Notes: generated by a model not told the origin, from the letters alone. DNA of 64,000 bases from JAVVHH01 sp965199665 (GCA_965199665.1 OZ241208.1:2232001-2296000), one strand, 5' to 3'; shown: positions 8,553 through 19,367, counted from the first letter of the stretch. A program made the numbers and translations.

Positions 8553-9562
8553 GGTCGGTCGGGCAGCGCCGGCAGAAACCGGGTGTCGATGATGTCGGCC
8601 GGGTCGGCGCCGGTCTTGACCAGGCCCTGCTCGATGAACCACCGCTGCTGCGCGGCAACGTCAGCCACGTCGAGCGCACCCGCCGCGTCGTAATAGCCGA
8701 CGCCGTCGAGGATCTTCTGCGGGGCTGCCGGGTCGCCGGTGAAGACGAACTTCTCGATGTCGGCGATCGCCGCCTCGGTGCGCGCGTCGCGCACCGGTGC
8801 CCCGTCCGCGCCTTTACGCAGGAACGCGGCCCGATAGTCGTCCACCCCCTGTTTATAAGCGGCGGCGAACCGGTGCAGCGCGTCCGCGTGGTCGGCCGTC
8901 ATGCGGCTCGGCGCGAACACGGCGGTGATCTGATACGGCACGATCTCGCCGACCCAGGCGATGATCTTCGCCTGCCCCGCCGCGTCGAGCGGCTTGGCCA
9001 TCGAGGCGATCGCCATGGTGCTGTCGATCTGCCCGGTTCGCACGGCCGCGATCATGTTGCCGATCGTCTGCAATGGCCGCAGCGTGATGGACTGGAGCGG
9101 CACGCCCTCCGCGCCAGCGATCCGGCCCGCCATGTAGTGGAACGAGGAGCCGAATTGCGTGATGCCCATCGAATGGCCGCCGAGCTGGGCCGGCGAGGTC
9201 AGCCCGGCCGCGAACGCCGCCGGCGACGCGAGCAGCGCCGTGCCCTCGAAGCCCTTTTCCTCATGCAATCCGCCGCCGATCACCTTGAGCGCCCCGCGCC
9301 CGGCCAGGTTGAAGAAACCGCCGGTCAGCGCCGTGATGCCGACGTCGATATCGGCGGAAACCGCGGCGGCGGCGATCGGCTGGGCCGCCTCGAAGAACTT
9401 GAACTGGGCGTCGAGCCCATTCTGCGCGAAGTAGCCGCGGGCCATCGCCAGGTAGAGCGGGGCCGGCGAGAGCGTGTGCAGCAGGCCGATCCGCATCGGT
9501 TCCGCCGCCTCGGCGCCGCGCCCGAGCACGACCGCCACCATCAGCGCCACCACTGCCCGCAT
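8549..9562 (-). CDS. ABC transporter substrate-binding protein, SsuA/ThiY/NMT1 type
   Basis: 337 residues with a signal peptide ending near residue 20 (AEA). The mature start, PMRIGLLHTLSPAPLYLAMA, is followed by GYFAQNGLDAQF, the standard opening of NMT1/SsuA periplasmic receptors. It should deliver a small organic ligand (sulfonate, nitrate, pyrimidine or thiamine precursor) to the two genes downstream. The start ATG at 9562 has a clean GGAGGG ribosome site seven bases upstream. It diverges from the ABC-F gene. Confidence 0.9.
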   Translation of the reverse strand: MRAVVALMVAVVLGRGAEAAEPMRIGLLHTLSPAPLYLAMARGYFAQNGLDAQFKFFEAAQPIAAAAVSADIDVGITALTGGFFNLAGRGALKVIGGGLHEEKGFEGTALLASPAAFAAGLTSPAQLGGHSMGITQFGSSFHYMAGRIAGAEGVPLQSITLRPLQTIGNMIAAVRTGQIDSTMAIASMAKPLDAAGQAKIIAWVGEIVPYQITAVFAPSRMTADHADALHRFAAAYKQGVDDYRAAFLRKGADGAPVRDARTEAAIADIEKFVFTGDPAAPQKILDGVGYYDAAGALDVADVAAQQRWFIEQGLVKTGADPADIIDTRFLPALPDRP

Positions 9563-9653
9563 TGCCGCCCTCCCCCGCTGGACGGGGTCCATGCCACACA
9601 ACGGCGCAGGGCGGTAGTTGCAACACCCGGCGCCGCTGCCCATACGGGGTCGC

Positions 9654-11447
<1,794 letters not shown>

Positions 11448-11570
11448 GGGGGATGCTCTCGGTGGTCTCGCCCTAGCAGCTGAGCCGACGTCGTCTCCCT
11501 TCCTTGCGCCGCGCTCCGCCCGCCCGCATACAGCCGGGCAGAGGCGCGAGCCTGATAGGGAGGATGATGA

Positions 11571-13727
11571 ATGGATCGAGTTGACGCTTCCGGTCTGCAC
11601 GTGGCGGGCGAGTTGCATCGCTTCATCACCGACGAGGCGTTGCCCGGCACGGGGGTCGACGCTTCCGCGTTCTGGTCCGGCCTGGCGTCCCTCCTGCGCG
11701 ACCTCGCACCGCGCAACCGGGCGCTCCTGGCCCGCCGCGACGCGCTGCAGGTCCAGATCGATGACTGGCACCGCGAGCGCAAGGGCCGGGCGATCGACCC
11801 GGCGGAATATGGCAGCTTCCTGCGCGAGATCGGCTACCTCCTGGACCCGCCGGCCAGCGTTTCGGTCGACACCGCCAACGTGGATCCCGAGATCGCCACG
11901 ATCGCCGGGCCGCAACTCGTCGTGCCAGTCTCGAACGCCCGCTATGCCTTGAATGCCGCCAACGCCCGATGGGGCAGCCTCTACGACGCGCTGTACGGCA
12001 CGGATGCGCTCCCCGAGACCGAAGGCGCCACCCGTGGCCGCGGCTATAACCCGGCGCGCGGTGCCCTCGTCGTCGCGCGCGCCAAGCAGGTGCTGGACGA
12101 GGCCGCGCCGCTCGCGACCGGGTCGCATGGGGATGCCACGGCGTATCGGGTCGACGGCGGCCAGTTGCGGGTCGAGACCGCGTCCGGCGCCGTCGCGCTG
12201 CGCGAGCCCGCGCAGTTCGTCGGCTATCGCGGCGCGCCCGATCAGCCAGCCTCGATCCTGCTGCGGCACAACGGCATTCACCTTGAGATCGTCGTCGACC
12301 GGTCGCATCCGATCGGCAAGACCGACCCGTCCGGGGTCGCCGACCTCCTGCTCGAATCCGCCATCTCGACGATCCAGGACCTCGAGGACAGCGTCGCCGC
12401 CGTGGATGCCGCCGACAAGGTTCTGGTCTACCGCAATTGGCTCGGGCTGATGCGCGGCGATCTGTCCGCCAGCTTCGAGAAGGGCGGGCAGACGCTGGAG
12501 CGGCGGCTGGAGCCCGACCGCACGTATCAAGCGCCGAACGGCGGCACGCTGACCCTCGCAGGCCGCAGCTTGATGCTGATCCGTAACGTCGGTCACCATA
12601 TGTACACGGATGCGGTGCTGCTGGACGGCGAAGAGGTCCCGGAAGGCATGCTGGACGCCGCGGTGACGTCGCTCATCGCCATGCACGACCTGCGCTCGGC
12701 CGGTCCGATCCGCAACAGCCGGGCCGGCTCGGTCTATATCGTCAAGCCGAAGATGCACGGGCCGGAGGAGGTCGCGTTCGCCAACGAGATCTTCGACCGC
12801 GTCGAGCACCTGCTCGGGCTCGGCGCCCACACGCTCAAGATGGGGATCATGGACGAGGAGCGCCGCACCAGCGCCAACCTCGCCGCCTGCATCGCCGCAG
12901 CCAAGGACAGGGTGGTGTTCATCAACACCGGCTTCCTGGACCGGACGGGCGACGAGATCCATACCTCCATGGAGGCTGGGCCGATGGTGCGCAAGAACGA
13001 GATGCGCGGCACCGCCTGGATCAAGGCCTACGAGGATCGCAACGTCGACATCGGGCTGGCGTGCGGCCTGCGCGGCAAGGCGCAGATCGGCAAGGGCATG
13101 TGGGCCGCGCCGGATCGGATGGCCGACATGCTGGACCAGAAGATCGGTCATCCCCGCGCAGGCGCCAACACGGCTTGGGTTCCTTCTCCCACCGCCGCCA
13201 CCTTGCACGCTCTGCATTACCATCAGGTAAACGTGGCCGAGCGGCAGGCCGAGTTGGCCGGCCAGAGCCGAGGCACGCTGGAGGCGCTGCTGACGGTTCC
13301 GCTCGCCGACCGGCCGAACTGGGCGCCCGACGACGTGCAGCAGGAGCTCGACAACAACGTCCAGGGCATTCTCGGCTATGTGGTGCGCTGGATCGATGCC
13401 GGCGTCGGCTGCTCCAAGGTCCCCGACATCCATGACGTCGGTCTCATGGAGGATCGCGCCACCCTGCGCATCAGCAGCCAGCACATCGCCAACTGGCTGC
13501 ACCACGGCATCGTCACGGCCGACCAGGTTCGAGCGACCCTGTCGCGCATGGCCGCCGTGGTGGACCGGCAGAACGCCGCCGATGCGGGTTACACGCCCTT
13601 GGCCGGCAACGAGGATGGGCCGGCGTTCCAGGCCGCGTGCGACCTGATTTTCGAGGGCCGGTCGCAGCCGAACGGCTACACGGAATTCGTCCTGCACCGT
13701 CGGCGTCGGGAAGCGAAGGCGGCCTGA
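11571..13727 (+). CDS. glcB: malate synthase G
   Basis: 718 residues, matching the single-subunit G isoform (about 720) rather than the shorter A form. It condenses glyoxylate with acetyl-CoA to malate in the glyoxylate/glycolate pathway. Recognisable blocks include RYALNAANARWGSLYDALYG, the RNVGHHMYTDAVL segment, VYIVKPKMHGPEEVAFA, MGIMDEERRTSANL and the late KGMWAAPDRM region. AGGGAGG lies seven bases before the ATG. It stands alone, followed by a hairpin terminator; no isocitrate lyase gene is in the window. Confidence 0.97.
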   Translation: MDRVDASGLHVAGELHRFITDEALPGTGVDASAFWSGLASLLRDLAPRNRALLARRDALQVQIDDWHRERKGRAIDPAEYGSFLREIGYLLDPPASVSVDTANVDPEIATIAGPQLVVPVSNARYALNAANARWGSLYDALYGTDALPETEGATRGRGYNPARGALVVARAKQVLDEAAPLATGSHGDATAYRVDGGQLRVETASGAVALREPAQFVGYRGAPDQPASILLRHNGIHLEIVVDRSHPIGKTDPSGVADLLLESAISTIQDLEDSVAAVDAADKVLVYRNWLGLMRGDLSASFEKGGQTLERRLEPDRTYQAPNGGTLTLAGRSLMLIRNVGHHMYTDAVLLDGEEVPEGMLDAAVTSLIAMHDLRSAGPIRNSRAGSVYIVKPKMHGPEEVAFANEIFDRVEHLLGLGAHTLKMGIMDEERRTSANLAACIAAAKDRVVFINTGFLDRTGDEIHTSMEAGPMVRKNEMRGTAWIKAYEDRNVDIGLACGLRGKAQIGKGMWAAPDRMADMLDQKIGHPRAGANTAWVPSPTAATLHALHYHQVNVAERQAELAGQSRGTLEALLTVPLADRPNWAPDDVQQELDNNVQGILGYVVRWIDAGVGCSKVPDIHDVGLMEDRATLRISSQHIANWLHHGIVTADQVRATLSRMAAVVDRQNAADAGYTPLAGNEDGPAFQAACDLIFEGRSQPNGYTEFVLHRRRREAKAA

Positions 13728-13734
13728 TCGACGC

Positions 13735-13756
13735 GGGGCTGGTGCGAACCAGCCCC
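13735..13756 (+). terminator. hairpin terminator after malate synthase G
   Basis: Perfect 9-bp arms (GGGGCTGGT / ACCAGCCCC) around a GCGA tetraloop, eight bases after the glcB stop and before the convergent tRNA gene. No long T run follows, as is common in GC-rich genomes. Confidence 0.7.
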
Positions 13757-13771
13757 GATCTCGTCGGCGGA

Positions 13772-13846
13772 TGGTGGGCGCGACAGGGATTGAACCTGTG
13801 ACCCCCGCCATGTCAAGGCGATGCTCTACCGCTGAGCTACGCGCCC
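13772..13846 (-). tRNA. tRNA-Val (anticodon GAC)
   Basis: 75 nt including an encoded CCA. The acceptor stem is GGGCGCG/CGCGCCC, the D-arm GCTC...GAGC, the anticodon loop TTGACAT (anticodon GAC), and the T-arm ACAGG-TTCAATC-CCTGT. All stems pair, with one G-T pair at the top of the anticodon stem. It reads leftward, opposite to its neighbours, and no integrase or partial 3'-end copy is near. Confidence 0.97.
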
Positions 13847-13944
13847 ATCCGCCGGCGCCGGAGCGCCGCGTCCGGCTGTTTAGACGGCGTCGCGCGCGCG
13901 CGCAAGACAGGTGACAGCCGGCCGCGACAGCGATTGAATGAGAC

Positions 13945-14847
13945 ATGGACCAAACCATGCCGCTTGAGACCGGGAGCGATCCGTCCGCGTTCCCCCGACC
14001 CCCGTTTCGCATCGCGTCTCCCCCGCGCCGGACGGCGCCGATCGTGTTCGCCTCGCCGCATTCCGGCCGCGACTATCCCCTGACCTTCCTGCAATCCACA
14101 CGGCTCGACGCGGCCGGGCTGCGCCGGAGCGAGGATTGCTTCGTCGACGAGTTGTTTGCGGGCGCGACCGATGCCGGCGCCCCGCTGGTCGCGGCCACGT
14201 TCGCCCGCGCCTACTGCGACCCGAACCGCGAGCGGTGGGAGCTCGACCCGGCGATGTTCGACGAGATCCTGCCCGACTGGGTGAACACCACCAGCGCCCG
14301 GGTTGGCGCCGGGCTCGGCACGCTGGCGCGCGTGGTCGCGTCGGGACAGTCGATCTACTGCCGCAAGCTCTCCTTCCGCGAGGCAGAGGAGCGGGTCCGG
14401 TCGACCTGGGAGCCGTACCACGCCGCGCTGCGCTCGCTTTTGGACGACACCAAGCGGCAATTCGGCGCCTGCCTGCTGATCGACTGCCATTCCATGCCGG
14501 CTCAAACCCTCGCCGGCCGCCCCTCGCCCGAGATCATTCTCGGCGACGCCCACGGCACCGCTTGCGCCCCGTCCATCATGCTCGCCGTGGAGACCCTGCT
14601 CGGCGATCTCGGCTTCACCGTGCGCCGCAACGATCCTTATGCGGGCGGCTACGTCACGCGCCATTACGGGCGCCCGCGCGAGCGGATCCACGCTGTTCAG
14701 ATCGAGATCGCTCGGAGCCTCTACATGGACGAGGCACGGCTGGAGCGGCGGCCGGACTTCGCGGCCATGCAGCGCAAGCTGACCCAGTTCGCCACCGCGC
14801 TCGGCGCCGAGGCGGGCGATCTGCTGCGGGCAGCATCGGACGCCTGA
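13945..14847 (+). CDS. N-formylglutamate amidohydrolase family protein
   Basis: 300 residues with the PF05013 pattern: IVFASPHSGRDYP near residue 35, a RSEDCFVDELFAGA stretch, ARAYCDPNRERWELDP, and the metal-site region LLIDCHSMP. The family hydrolyses N-formyl-glutamate, the last step of one histidine-degradation route, or related N-acyl amino acids. No hut genes are near, so histidine breakdown is not supported by context. An ATG at 13960 is an alternative start. Confidence 0.88.
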   Translation: MDQTMPLETGSDPSAFPRPPFRIASPPRRTAPIVFASPHSGRDYPLTFLQSTRLDAAGLRRSEDCFVDELFAGATDAGAPLVAATFARAYCDPNRERWELDPAMFDEILPDWVNTTSARVGAGLGTLARVVASGQSIYCRKLSFREAEERVRSTWEPYHAALRSLLDDTKRQFGACLLIDCHSMPAQTLAGRPSPEIILGDAHGTACAPSIMLAVETLLGDLGFTVRRNDPYAGGYVTRHYGRPRERIHAVQIEIARSLYMDEARLERRPDFAAMQRKLTQFATALGAEAGDLLRAASDA

Positions 14848-14862
14848 AGATTTGAGCCCGTC

Positions 14863-14877
14863 TTAACGGATCGTTCA
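14863..14877 (+). promoter_or_regulatory. possible CtrA box (TTAA-N7-TTCA)
   Basis: TTAACGGATCGTTCA matches seven of the eight fixed bases of the alphaproteobacterial CtrA consensus TTAA-N7-TTAA. It lies 25 bases before the start of the lytic transglycosylase gene. CtrA controls motility and cell-cycle genes, which would suit a cell-wall enzyme. This is sequence similarity only. Confidence 0.35.
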
Positions 14878-14902
14878 TCGCTCGCGGCTACGGTCGTGGG
14901 CG

Positions 14903-15718
14903 ATGCAGCTTCTTCTTCTCTTCCTGGTAGCGCTTCTTGGGCTGTCCCACTCGGCCCGGGCTCAGATCGCGCCATCTGCGCTTTGCCGGGCTGCCATCGC
15001 ATCGGCGGAGCGCGCTTACGGCGTGCCCGACCGGTTGATGCAGGCGATCGGGGTCGTGGAGAGTGGCCGGGCGGACGAGCGCGGGGGCGTGACTGCCTGG
15101 CCTTGGACCATCAACGTCGAGGGAACCGGCTATGTTTTCGAGACCAAGCAGGCCGCGATCGACGCGGTGAATGCCCACAAGGCTCGTGGCGCGCGGTCGA
15201 TCGACGTCGGGTGCATGCAGGTCAACCTGTTGCATCACGGATCGGCGTTCGGCTCGTTGGAACAAGCCTTCGATCCCGGGGCCAATGCCCGCTACGCTGC
15301 CACCTTTCTGCAGAAGCTGTTGGGGCAGACCGGATCATGGCCGCGGGCGGCTGCGGGCTATCATTCGCTGACACCGGATATTGGCGCGGATTACGGCCGC
15401 AAGGTGCTGTCGGTGTGGGCCCGGCCGGGTCTCGGCGAGCCTGTGCCTTACATCGCGGTGGGACGCGGATCGGCGATGGCGAACCTGGTGCCTCCCTCAA
15501 CCGCCTTCACCTCGCAGCCTGCGGCGACCCGGCCCATCGCGCCGTCGCCCGGCGGCCTCGGCCTTGGCGGCAGCATGACCGCCCGGGTGATCGGCTCGGG
15601 CGTCAATGGATCCGTCGCCAGCAATGGGTCGTCCGGTGGCTCGACCGGACGGGGGCTCGACGCCTACCGGTCGATGCCGACCCGGCTGGCAACGAACCTC
15701 CCGTTCCGGCGGGGCTGA
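14903..15718 (+). CDS. secreted lytic transglycosylase, SLT family
   Basis: 271 residues. A signal peptide (about 1-20, ending SARAQ) precedes an SLT-type muramidase domain. Visible elements are the catalytic Glu in GVVESGRADERG, the DVGCMQVNLLHHG motif (cf. G-x-M-Q) and the late AAAGYHSLTPD stretch, covering residues about 25-170. The enzyme cleaves peptidoglycan, making 1,6-anhydromuropeptides. The last 80 residues are a Gly/Ser/Thr-rich, probably disordered tail. This short periplasmic type often serves flagellar or secretion assembly, but no such gene is directly adjacent. Confidence 0.87.
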   Translation: MQLLLLFLVALLGLSHSARAQIAPSALCRAAIASAERAYGVPDRLMQAIGVVESGRADERGGVTAWPWTINVEGTGYVFETKQAAIDAVNAHKARGARSIDVGCMQVNLLHHGSAFGSLEQAFDPGANARYAATFLQKLLGQTGSWPRAAAGYHSLTPDIGADYGRKVLSVWARPGLGEPVPYIAVGRGSAMANLVPPSTAFTSQPAATRPIAPSPGGLGLGGSMTARVIGSGVNGSVASNGSSGGSTGRGLDAYRSMPTRLATNLPFRRG

Positions 15719-15725
15719 CCGCCCC

Positions 15726-16892
15726 TCAGTAGCTGCGTGGCAGACCCAGCACGTGCTCCGCGACGAAGGAGAGCACGAGGTTGGTGCTGATCGGCGCCAC
15801 CTGATACAGCCGGGCTTCGCGGTATTTACGCTCTACGTCATACTCCTCGGCGAAGCCGAAACCGCCGTGGGTCTGGATGCAGGCCTCCGCCGCGGCCCAA
15901 CTCGCCTCGGCGGCGAGCAGTTTGGCCATGTTGGCCTGCTCGCCGCATGGCAGCCCGGCGGCAAAGCGCTCGCAGCCATCCTGCACCATCAACTCGGCCG
16001 CGCGCATCTGCGCGTACGCTTTGGCGATGGGGAATTGAATGCCCTGGTTCTGCCCGATCGGCCGCCCGAAGACCGAACGCTCCCGCGCATAAGCGACCGA
16101 CTTGCTGGTGAACCACTTGGCATCGCCGATGCACTCGGAGGCAATCAGCAGGCGCTCGGCATTCATGCCGTCCAGAATGTAGCGAAAGCCCTTGCCTTCC
16201 TCGCCGATCAGGCTACTGGCCGGAATGCGCATGTTGTCGAAGAAAACTTCGCACGAATTATGGTTCATCATCGTCCGGATCGGCCGAATGGTGAGCCCGT
16301 TATCGAGAAGCGGCCGCATGTCGAAGATGAAGACGGAGAGCCCCTCCGTCCGCTTCTGCACCTGGTCACGCGGTGTGGTGCGGGCCAGCAGCAGCATGAG
16401 GTCGGAATGTTCGGCGCGGCTGGTCCAGATTTTCTGACCGTTGATGACGTATTCATTGCCATCACGCCGCGCCATCGTGCGCAACGCGGTCGTGTCGGTG
16501 CCGCTCGTCGGCTCCGTCACCCCGAACGCCTGCAGCCGCAACGAGCCGCTGGCGATTTGCGGTAGGTAGAGGTCCTTCTGCTCGGTGCTTCCGTGCCGGA
16601 GCACGGTGCCCATCATATACATCTGGGCATGGCAGGCGGCGCCGTTGCAGCCCTCCGCATGGATGGTTTCGAGGATTTCGCTGGCCTCGCGCAGCCCCAA
16701 CCCGGCGCCACCGTATTGTTCGGGGATCAACGCACCGAGATAACCGGCTTCGGTCAGGGCTGTGACGAATTCGGTTGGATAGGCCCGTGCCGTGTCCAGG
16801 CCGCGCCAATACTCGCCCGGGAAGCGCGCGCAGAGCTTGGCCACCTCGTCACGGATGGCGCTCTCGCCCTCCAATCGCGTCTGCTGGTCCAT
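15726..16892 (-). CDS. acyl-CoA dehydrogenase family protein
   Basis: 388 residues with all three ACAD regions: the N-terminal helical part (ALIPEQYGGAGLGLREA), the FAD/substrate middle (GVTEPTSGTDTTALRT, INGQKIWTSRAEHSD) and the C-terminal helices (THGGFGFAEEYDVERKYREARLY). At the usual catalytic YEG position it reads YQV, so the MCAD-type Glu is absent; an Asn-Ala-Glu-Arg-Leu segment could supply the helix-G Glu used by isovaleryl-type enzymes. The start ATG at 16892 follows GGAGGAGA. The encoded substrate is unknown. Confidence 0.9.
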   Translation of the reverse strand: MDQQTRLEGESAIRDEVAKLCARFPGEYWRGLDTARAYPTEFVTALTEAGYLGALIPEQYGGAGLGLREASEILETIHAEGCNGAACHAQMYMMGTVLRHGSTEQKDLYLPQIASGSLRLQAFGVTEPTSGTDTTALRTMARRDGNEYVINGQKIWTSRAEHSDLMLLLARTTPRDQVQKRTEGLSVFIFDMRPLLDNGLTIRPIRTMMNHNSCEVFFDNMRIPASSLIGEEGKGFRYILDGMNAERLLIASECIGDAKWFTSKSVAYARERSVFGRPIGQNQGIQFPIAKAYAQMRAAELMVQDGCERFAAGLPCGEQANMAKLLAAEASWAAAEACIQTHGGFGFAEEYDVERKYREARLYQVAPISTNLVLSFVAEHVLGLPRSY

Positions 16893-16978
16893 CGGACTCT
16901 CCTCCCAATCTTCGTTACTTAGGCCATCGACGTCTCGCGGGGCTTGCGCAGAACGCCCGATAATCGCCCCATGCCGTC

Positions 16979-17347
16979 CTAGGCTGGGCCGGGCCGGCCC
17001 GCCAGCACATCTCGGATCGCGTCGTCCAGTTCCACCGTGCGGAATGGCTTGCGCAATAACCGGCACTGAGTCGCCTGCGGCGTGAAATAGCCCGACATCA
17101 TCAGGATCTTGATCCGCCGGTTGCGGGCACTCACCAGATCATACAGTTCGAAGCCCGACATGCCCGGCATCCGAATGTCGGTGACCATGACGTCAAGGTC
17201 TGGATTTTCTTGTAACCGATCCAGGGCCTCGAAGCCATTTGCCGCTTTGATGACGCTGTAGCCGAGTTCCTCGAGCATGTCCGCCGACGTTTCGCGAACG
17301 TCTTCGTTGTCGTCCACCAACAGAACGCTGTGATGATGGTCGGGCAT
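16979..17347 (-). CDS. single-domain response regulator
   Basis: 122 residues, a lone receiver domain. Acidic pocket VDDNED, phosphoacceptor Asp near residue 57 (VTDIRMPG), switch Ser (MMSGYF) and conserved Lys (LRKPFRT) are present; there is no output domain. It could act like CheY or as a phosphorelay shuttle. A TTG 45 bases upstream would add 15 residues; the ATG at 17347 fits the usual start of receiver domains. No histidine kinase is adjacent. Confidence 0.87.
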   Translation of the reverse strand: MPDHHHSVLLVDDNEDVRETSADMLEELGYSVIKAANGFEALDRLQENPDLDVMVTDIRMPGMSGFELYDLVSARNRRIKILMMSGYFTPQATQCRLLRKPFRTVELDDAIRDVLAGRPGPA

Positions 17348-17529
17348 TCTCTCGATTTCCCCACGCAGCCTGCTGGCATCGATGCCGCTCAACCTTTGAC
17401 CTACCTGACGCGAGCCGCCCCGTGCACCGGAAACGCCATGGTGTTGCCGTCAAAAAACCGTGGGTGAACGGAATTCGGCACCTGACTCCAATCGAAACGA
17501 GTGCCGCCACAACCCCAACGGGAGCTCAC

Positions 17530-17558
17530 TTGACGTTAGTATAACGTTAATTTAACAT
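17530..17558 (+). promoter_or_regulatory. promoter with built-in inverted repeat
   Basis: TTGACG (-35-like), a 17-bp spacer and TAACAT (-10-like) lie 25 bases before the secreted repeat-protein start. Inside the spacer is a perfect inverted repeat, ACGTTA-GTA-TAACGT (17533-17547). The same bases also read TTAG-N7-TTAA (17536-17550), one base off a CtrA box. The patch is sharply A/T-rich against its surroundings, consistent with a regulated promoter. Confidence 0.5.
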
Positions 17559-17582
17559 CAGGCGAGAGTTGGAACTCCATTG

Positions 17583-19190
17583 ATGTCTTCGGTTGCAGCC
17601 TCCCTGCCGAGCACCGCCCTCCTGCACACGACGCTGCTCGGCATCACCACGCCGCTCAGCGGCGTAGCCGTCTCACCGGCCACGGTGGGCCCATTGCTGG
17701 CCATCGTGAGCGTGCAGCACGGAGCGCTGAGTGCCGAACTCGGGCCGGGCGCCACCGTCCGTGGCGGCGGTTCCGCGATGCTCTGGGTCAGCGGCGAGGT
17801 CGCCGAGGTGAACGCCAAGCTCGCCACCCTCACCTATCTCGGCACCGGTGCCGGGTCTGATCGCCTGACCGTGCTGATCCTCGATGGGCAGGGTGCCTTG
17901 ACCTCGATACAAGCCCCTGTCCGCGTCCTACCGCTCGCCGTCGCAACCGCCGAGCCGGTCGCCCCCGTGCTGATCGACGGCGGGACGCTCACTCTCGAAA
18001 ATCGCGTGTTGGACGGCCCGCATCTCTCGATCGTCGAGCTGAGTGGCAGCCAGCGCACGCCGGCCGCGATCCTGATCAATACGACCCTGACGGCACGGAG
18101 CACGCTCTCGTTCCGCAATGACAGCGCCGGCGGGCCGTCGCCGCGCCTGGCCATCGCGGGACAAGTCCGGCTCGACGGGATCACGAGCTTCGCCGGAGCC
18201 GCCACGTCCATCAGCGTGGCCAAGGGTGCCAGCCTGTTCAATGAGGGCACGATCACCATCGAGGCCGGCGCCGCGCAGTTTGCCGGCGCCGGCATGCTGA
18301 TCAACAACGGCACCGTCGCGATCGGCAACGGCCCCGGCACCATCCGGATCGGCACAACGCTTGGCGGCACCGGCCAGGTCACGCTCGCCGAGGGCACCGT
18401 GCTCGCGCTCGACGGGACCGTCGGGCCGCGAGAGACCATTCTCTTTGGCGCCGGTGCCCAAACCCTCCACCTCGCAAATCCGGCCGGCTTCACCGGCATC
18501 CTCGCCGGGCTGTCCCACAGCGACGCGATCGTGCTCGACGGCGCCGCAGCCACGAACGCCTTCTTCAGCGGCGGCACCGACATCGGCTCCGGCACCCTCT
18601 CCTTGTTCGACGGCGCGCATCCGATCGGAAACCTGCGCCTGACTGGCCTCGAGCCCGGCGCCACCTTCCAGCTCGGCACCGACCCCGCCGGCAACGCCAC
18701 GGTCCGCCTCGCCGACGCCAAGCTGGCCGGATCGCACACGACCACCCCCGTGTATCGCTTCTTCGACACCGCCCACGGTACCCAGCTACTCACGCAGAGC
18801 GCCGCCGAGCGCGACGCCATCCAGGCGGGCCGCCCCGACCTCCGCGACGAAGGCGTCGCTTTCGGCGCCGTCCAGACACCAGGCGCCGATGCCGACACGG
18901 TCGCTATCTACCGCTTCTTCGATACCAGCAACGGCACTCATTTCCTGACGGCGAGCGCCACCGAGCGAGACGCCCTGCTCAGCGCACGACCGGATTTCGT
19001 CTTTGAGCCCGGAAGCACCTTGTTCGAACACGCGACCGCGGTCGCCGGCGACGCCGCCGTTTACCGCTTCTTCGAGGCCACGTCCGGCGCGCATTTCTTC
19101 ACCGCCGATCCGGTCGAGCGCGCATCGCTTTTGCACGGGCGGCCGGACATGACGCCGGAGGGCATCGCCTTCTACGCGCCCCGGGCCTGA
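17583..19190 (+). CDS. large repetitive surface or secreted protein with three C-terminal DUF5648-type repeats
   Basis: 535 residues, Ala/Gly/Thr-rich and poor in charge, with no Cys in the parts read. Residues about 10-120 resemble a cadherin-like or bacterial Ig-type segment (TVRGGGSAMLWVSGEVAEV). Residues about 120-380 look like a beta-solenoid with short periodic strands (LFNEGTITIEAGAAQFAGAG). The end has three copies of a 45-residue unit beginning YRFFD or YRFFE, with THFLTAS-type and ERDAL-type signatures and a closing GIAFYAP. No ordinary N-terminal signal peptide is obvious, so non-classical or type I export is possible. The preceding in-frame TTG is a less likely start. Confidence 0.7.
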   Translation: MSSVAASLPSTALLHTTLLGITTPLSGVAVSPATVGPLLAIVSVQHGALSAELGPGATVRGGGSAMLWVSGEVAEVNAKLATLTYLGTGAGSDRLTVLILDGQGALTSIQAPVRVLPLAVATAEPVAPVLIDGGTLTLENRVLDGPHLSIVELSGSQRTPAAILINTTLTARSTLSFRNDSAGGPSPRLAIAGQVRLDGITSFAGAATSISVAKGASLFNEGTITIEAGAAQFAGAGMLINNGTVAIGNGPGTIRIGTTLGGTGQVTLAEGTVLALDGTVGPRETILFGAGAQTLHLANPAGFTGILAGLSHSDAIVLDGAAATNAFFSGGTDIGSGTLSLFDGAHPIGNLRLTGLEPGATFQLGTDPAGNATVRLADAKLAGSHTTTPVYRFFDTAHGTQLLTQSAAERDAIQAGRPDLRDEGVAFGAVQTPGADADTVAIYRFFDTSNGTHFLTASATERDALLSARPDFVFEPGSTLFEHATAVAGDAAVYRFFEATSGAHFFTADPVERASLLHGRPDMTPEGIAFYAPRA

Positions 19191-19208
19191 CCCGCTGCCG
19201 CGCCCGGT

Positions 19209-19364
19209 TCAGCTCGAACGATGATCCGCACGCCGCTCCTGCTCGATTTGCTGGCGCGCCTCGTCCCAAAACGCGATGTCGCCCCCCTGGGGCCGACCCG
19301 CCCGCTCCCAAAGGTAATAAGCCCGCACTTGGATGGCCGCGAGGAGGTCCGCATCGCTCGCCAT
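19209..19364 (-). CDS. DUF2934-type small protein
   Basis: 51 residues, beginning MASDADLLAAIQVRAYYLWE and continuing through ERAGRPQGGDIAFW to a charged tail. The I-R-x-R-A-Y-x-L-W-E...G-R-P-x-G pattern is that of DUF2934, a family of tiny cytosolic proteins of unknown function often found near metabolic genes in alphaproteobacteria. It starts three bases after the CoA-transferase stop, so it is the second gene of that operon. Confidence 0.72.
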   Translation of the reverse strand: MASDADLLAAIQVRAYYLWERAGRPQGGDIAFWDEARQQIEQERRADHRSS

Positions 19365-19367
19365 CGC

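Noticed and set aside
11448..11570. Possible riboswitch before malate synthase G
   Set aside because: No recognisable conserved core; only a ribosome site.
13772..13846. tRNA-Val as a possible integration site
   Set aside because: No integrase, no repeated tRNA 3' end and no foreign-looking block beside it.
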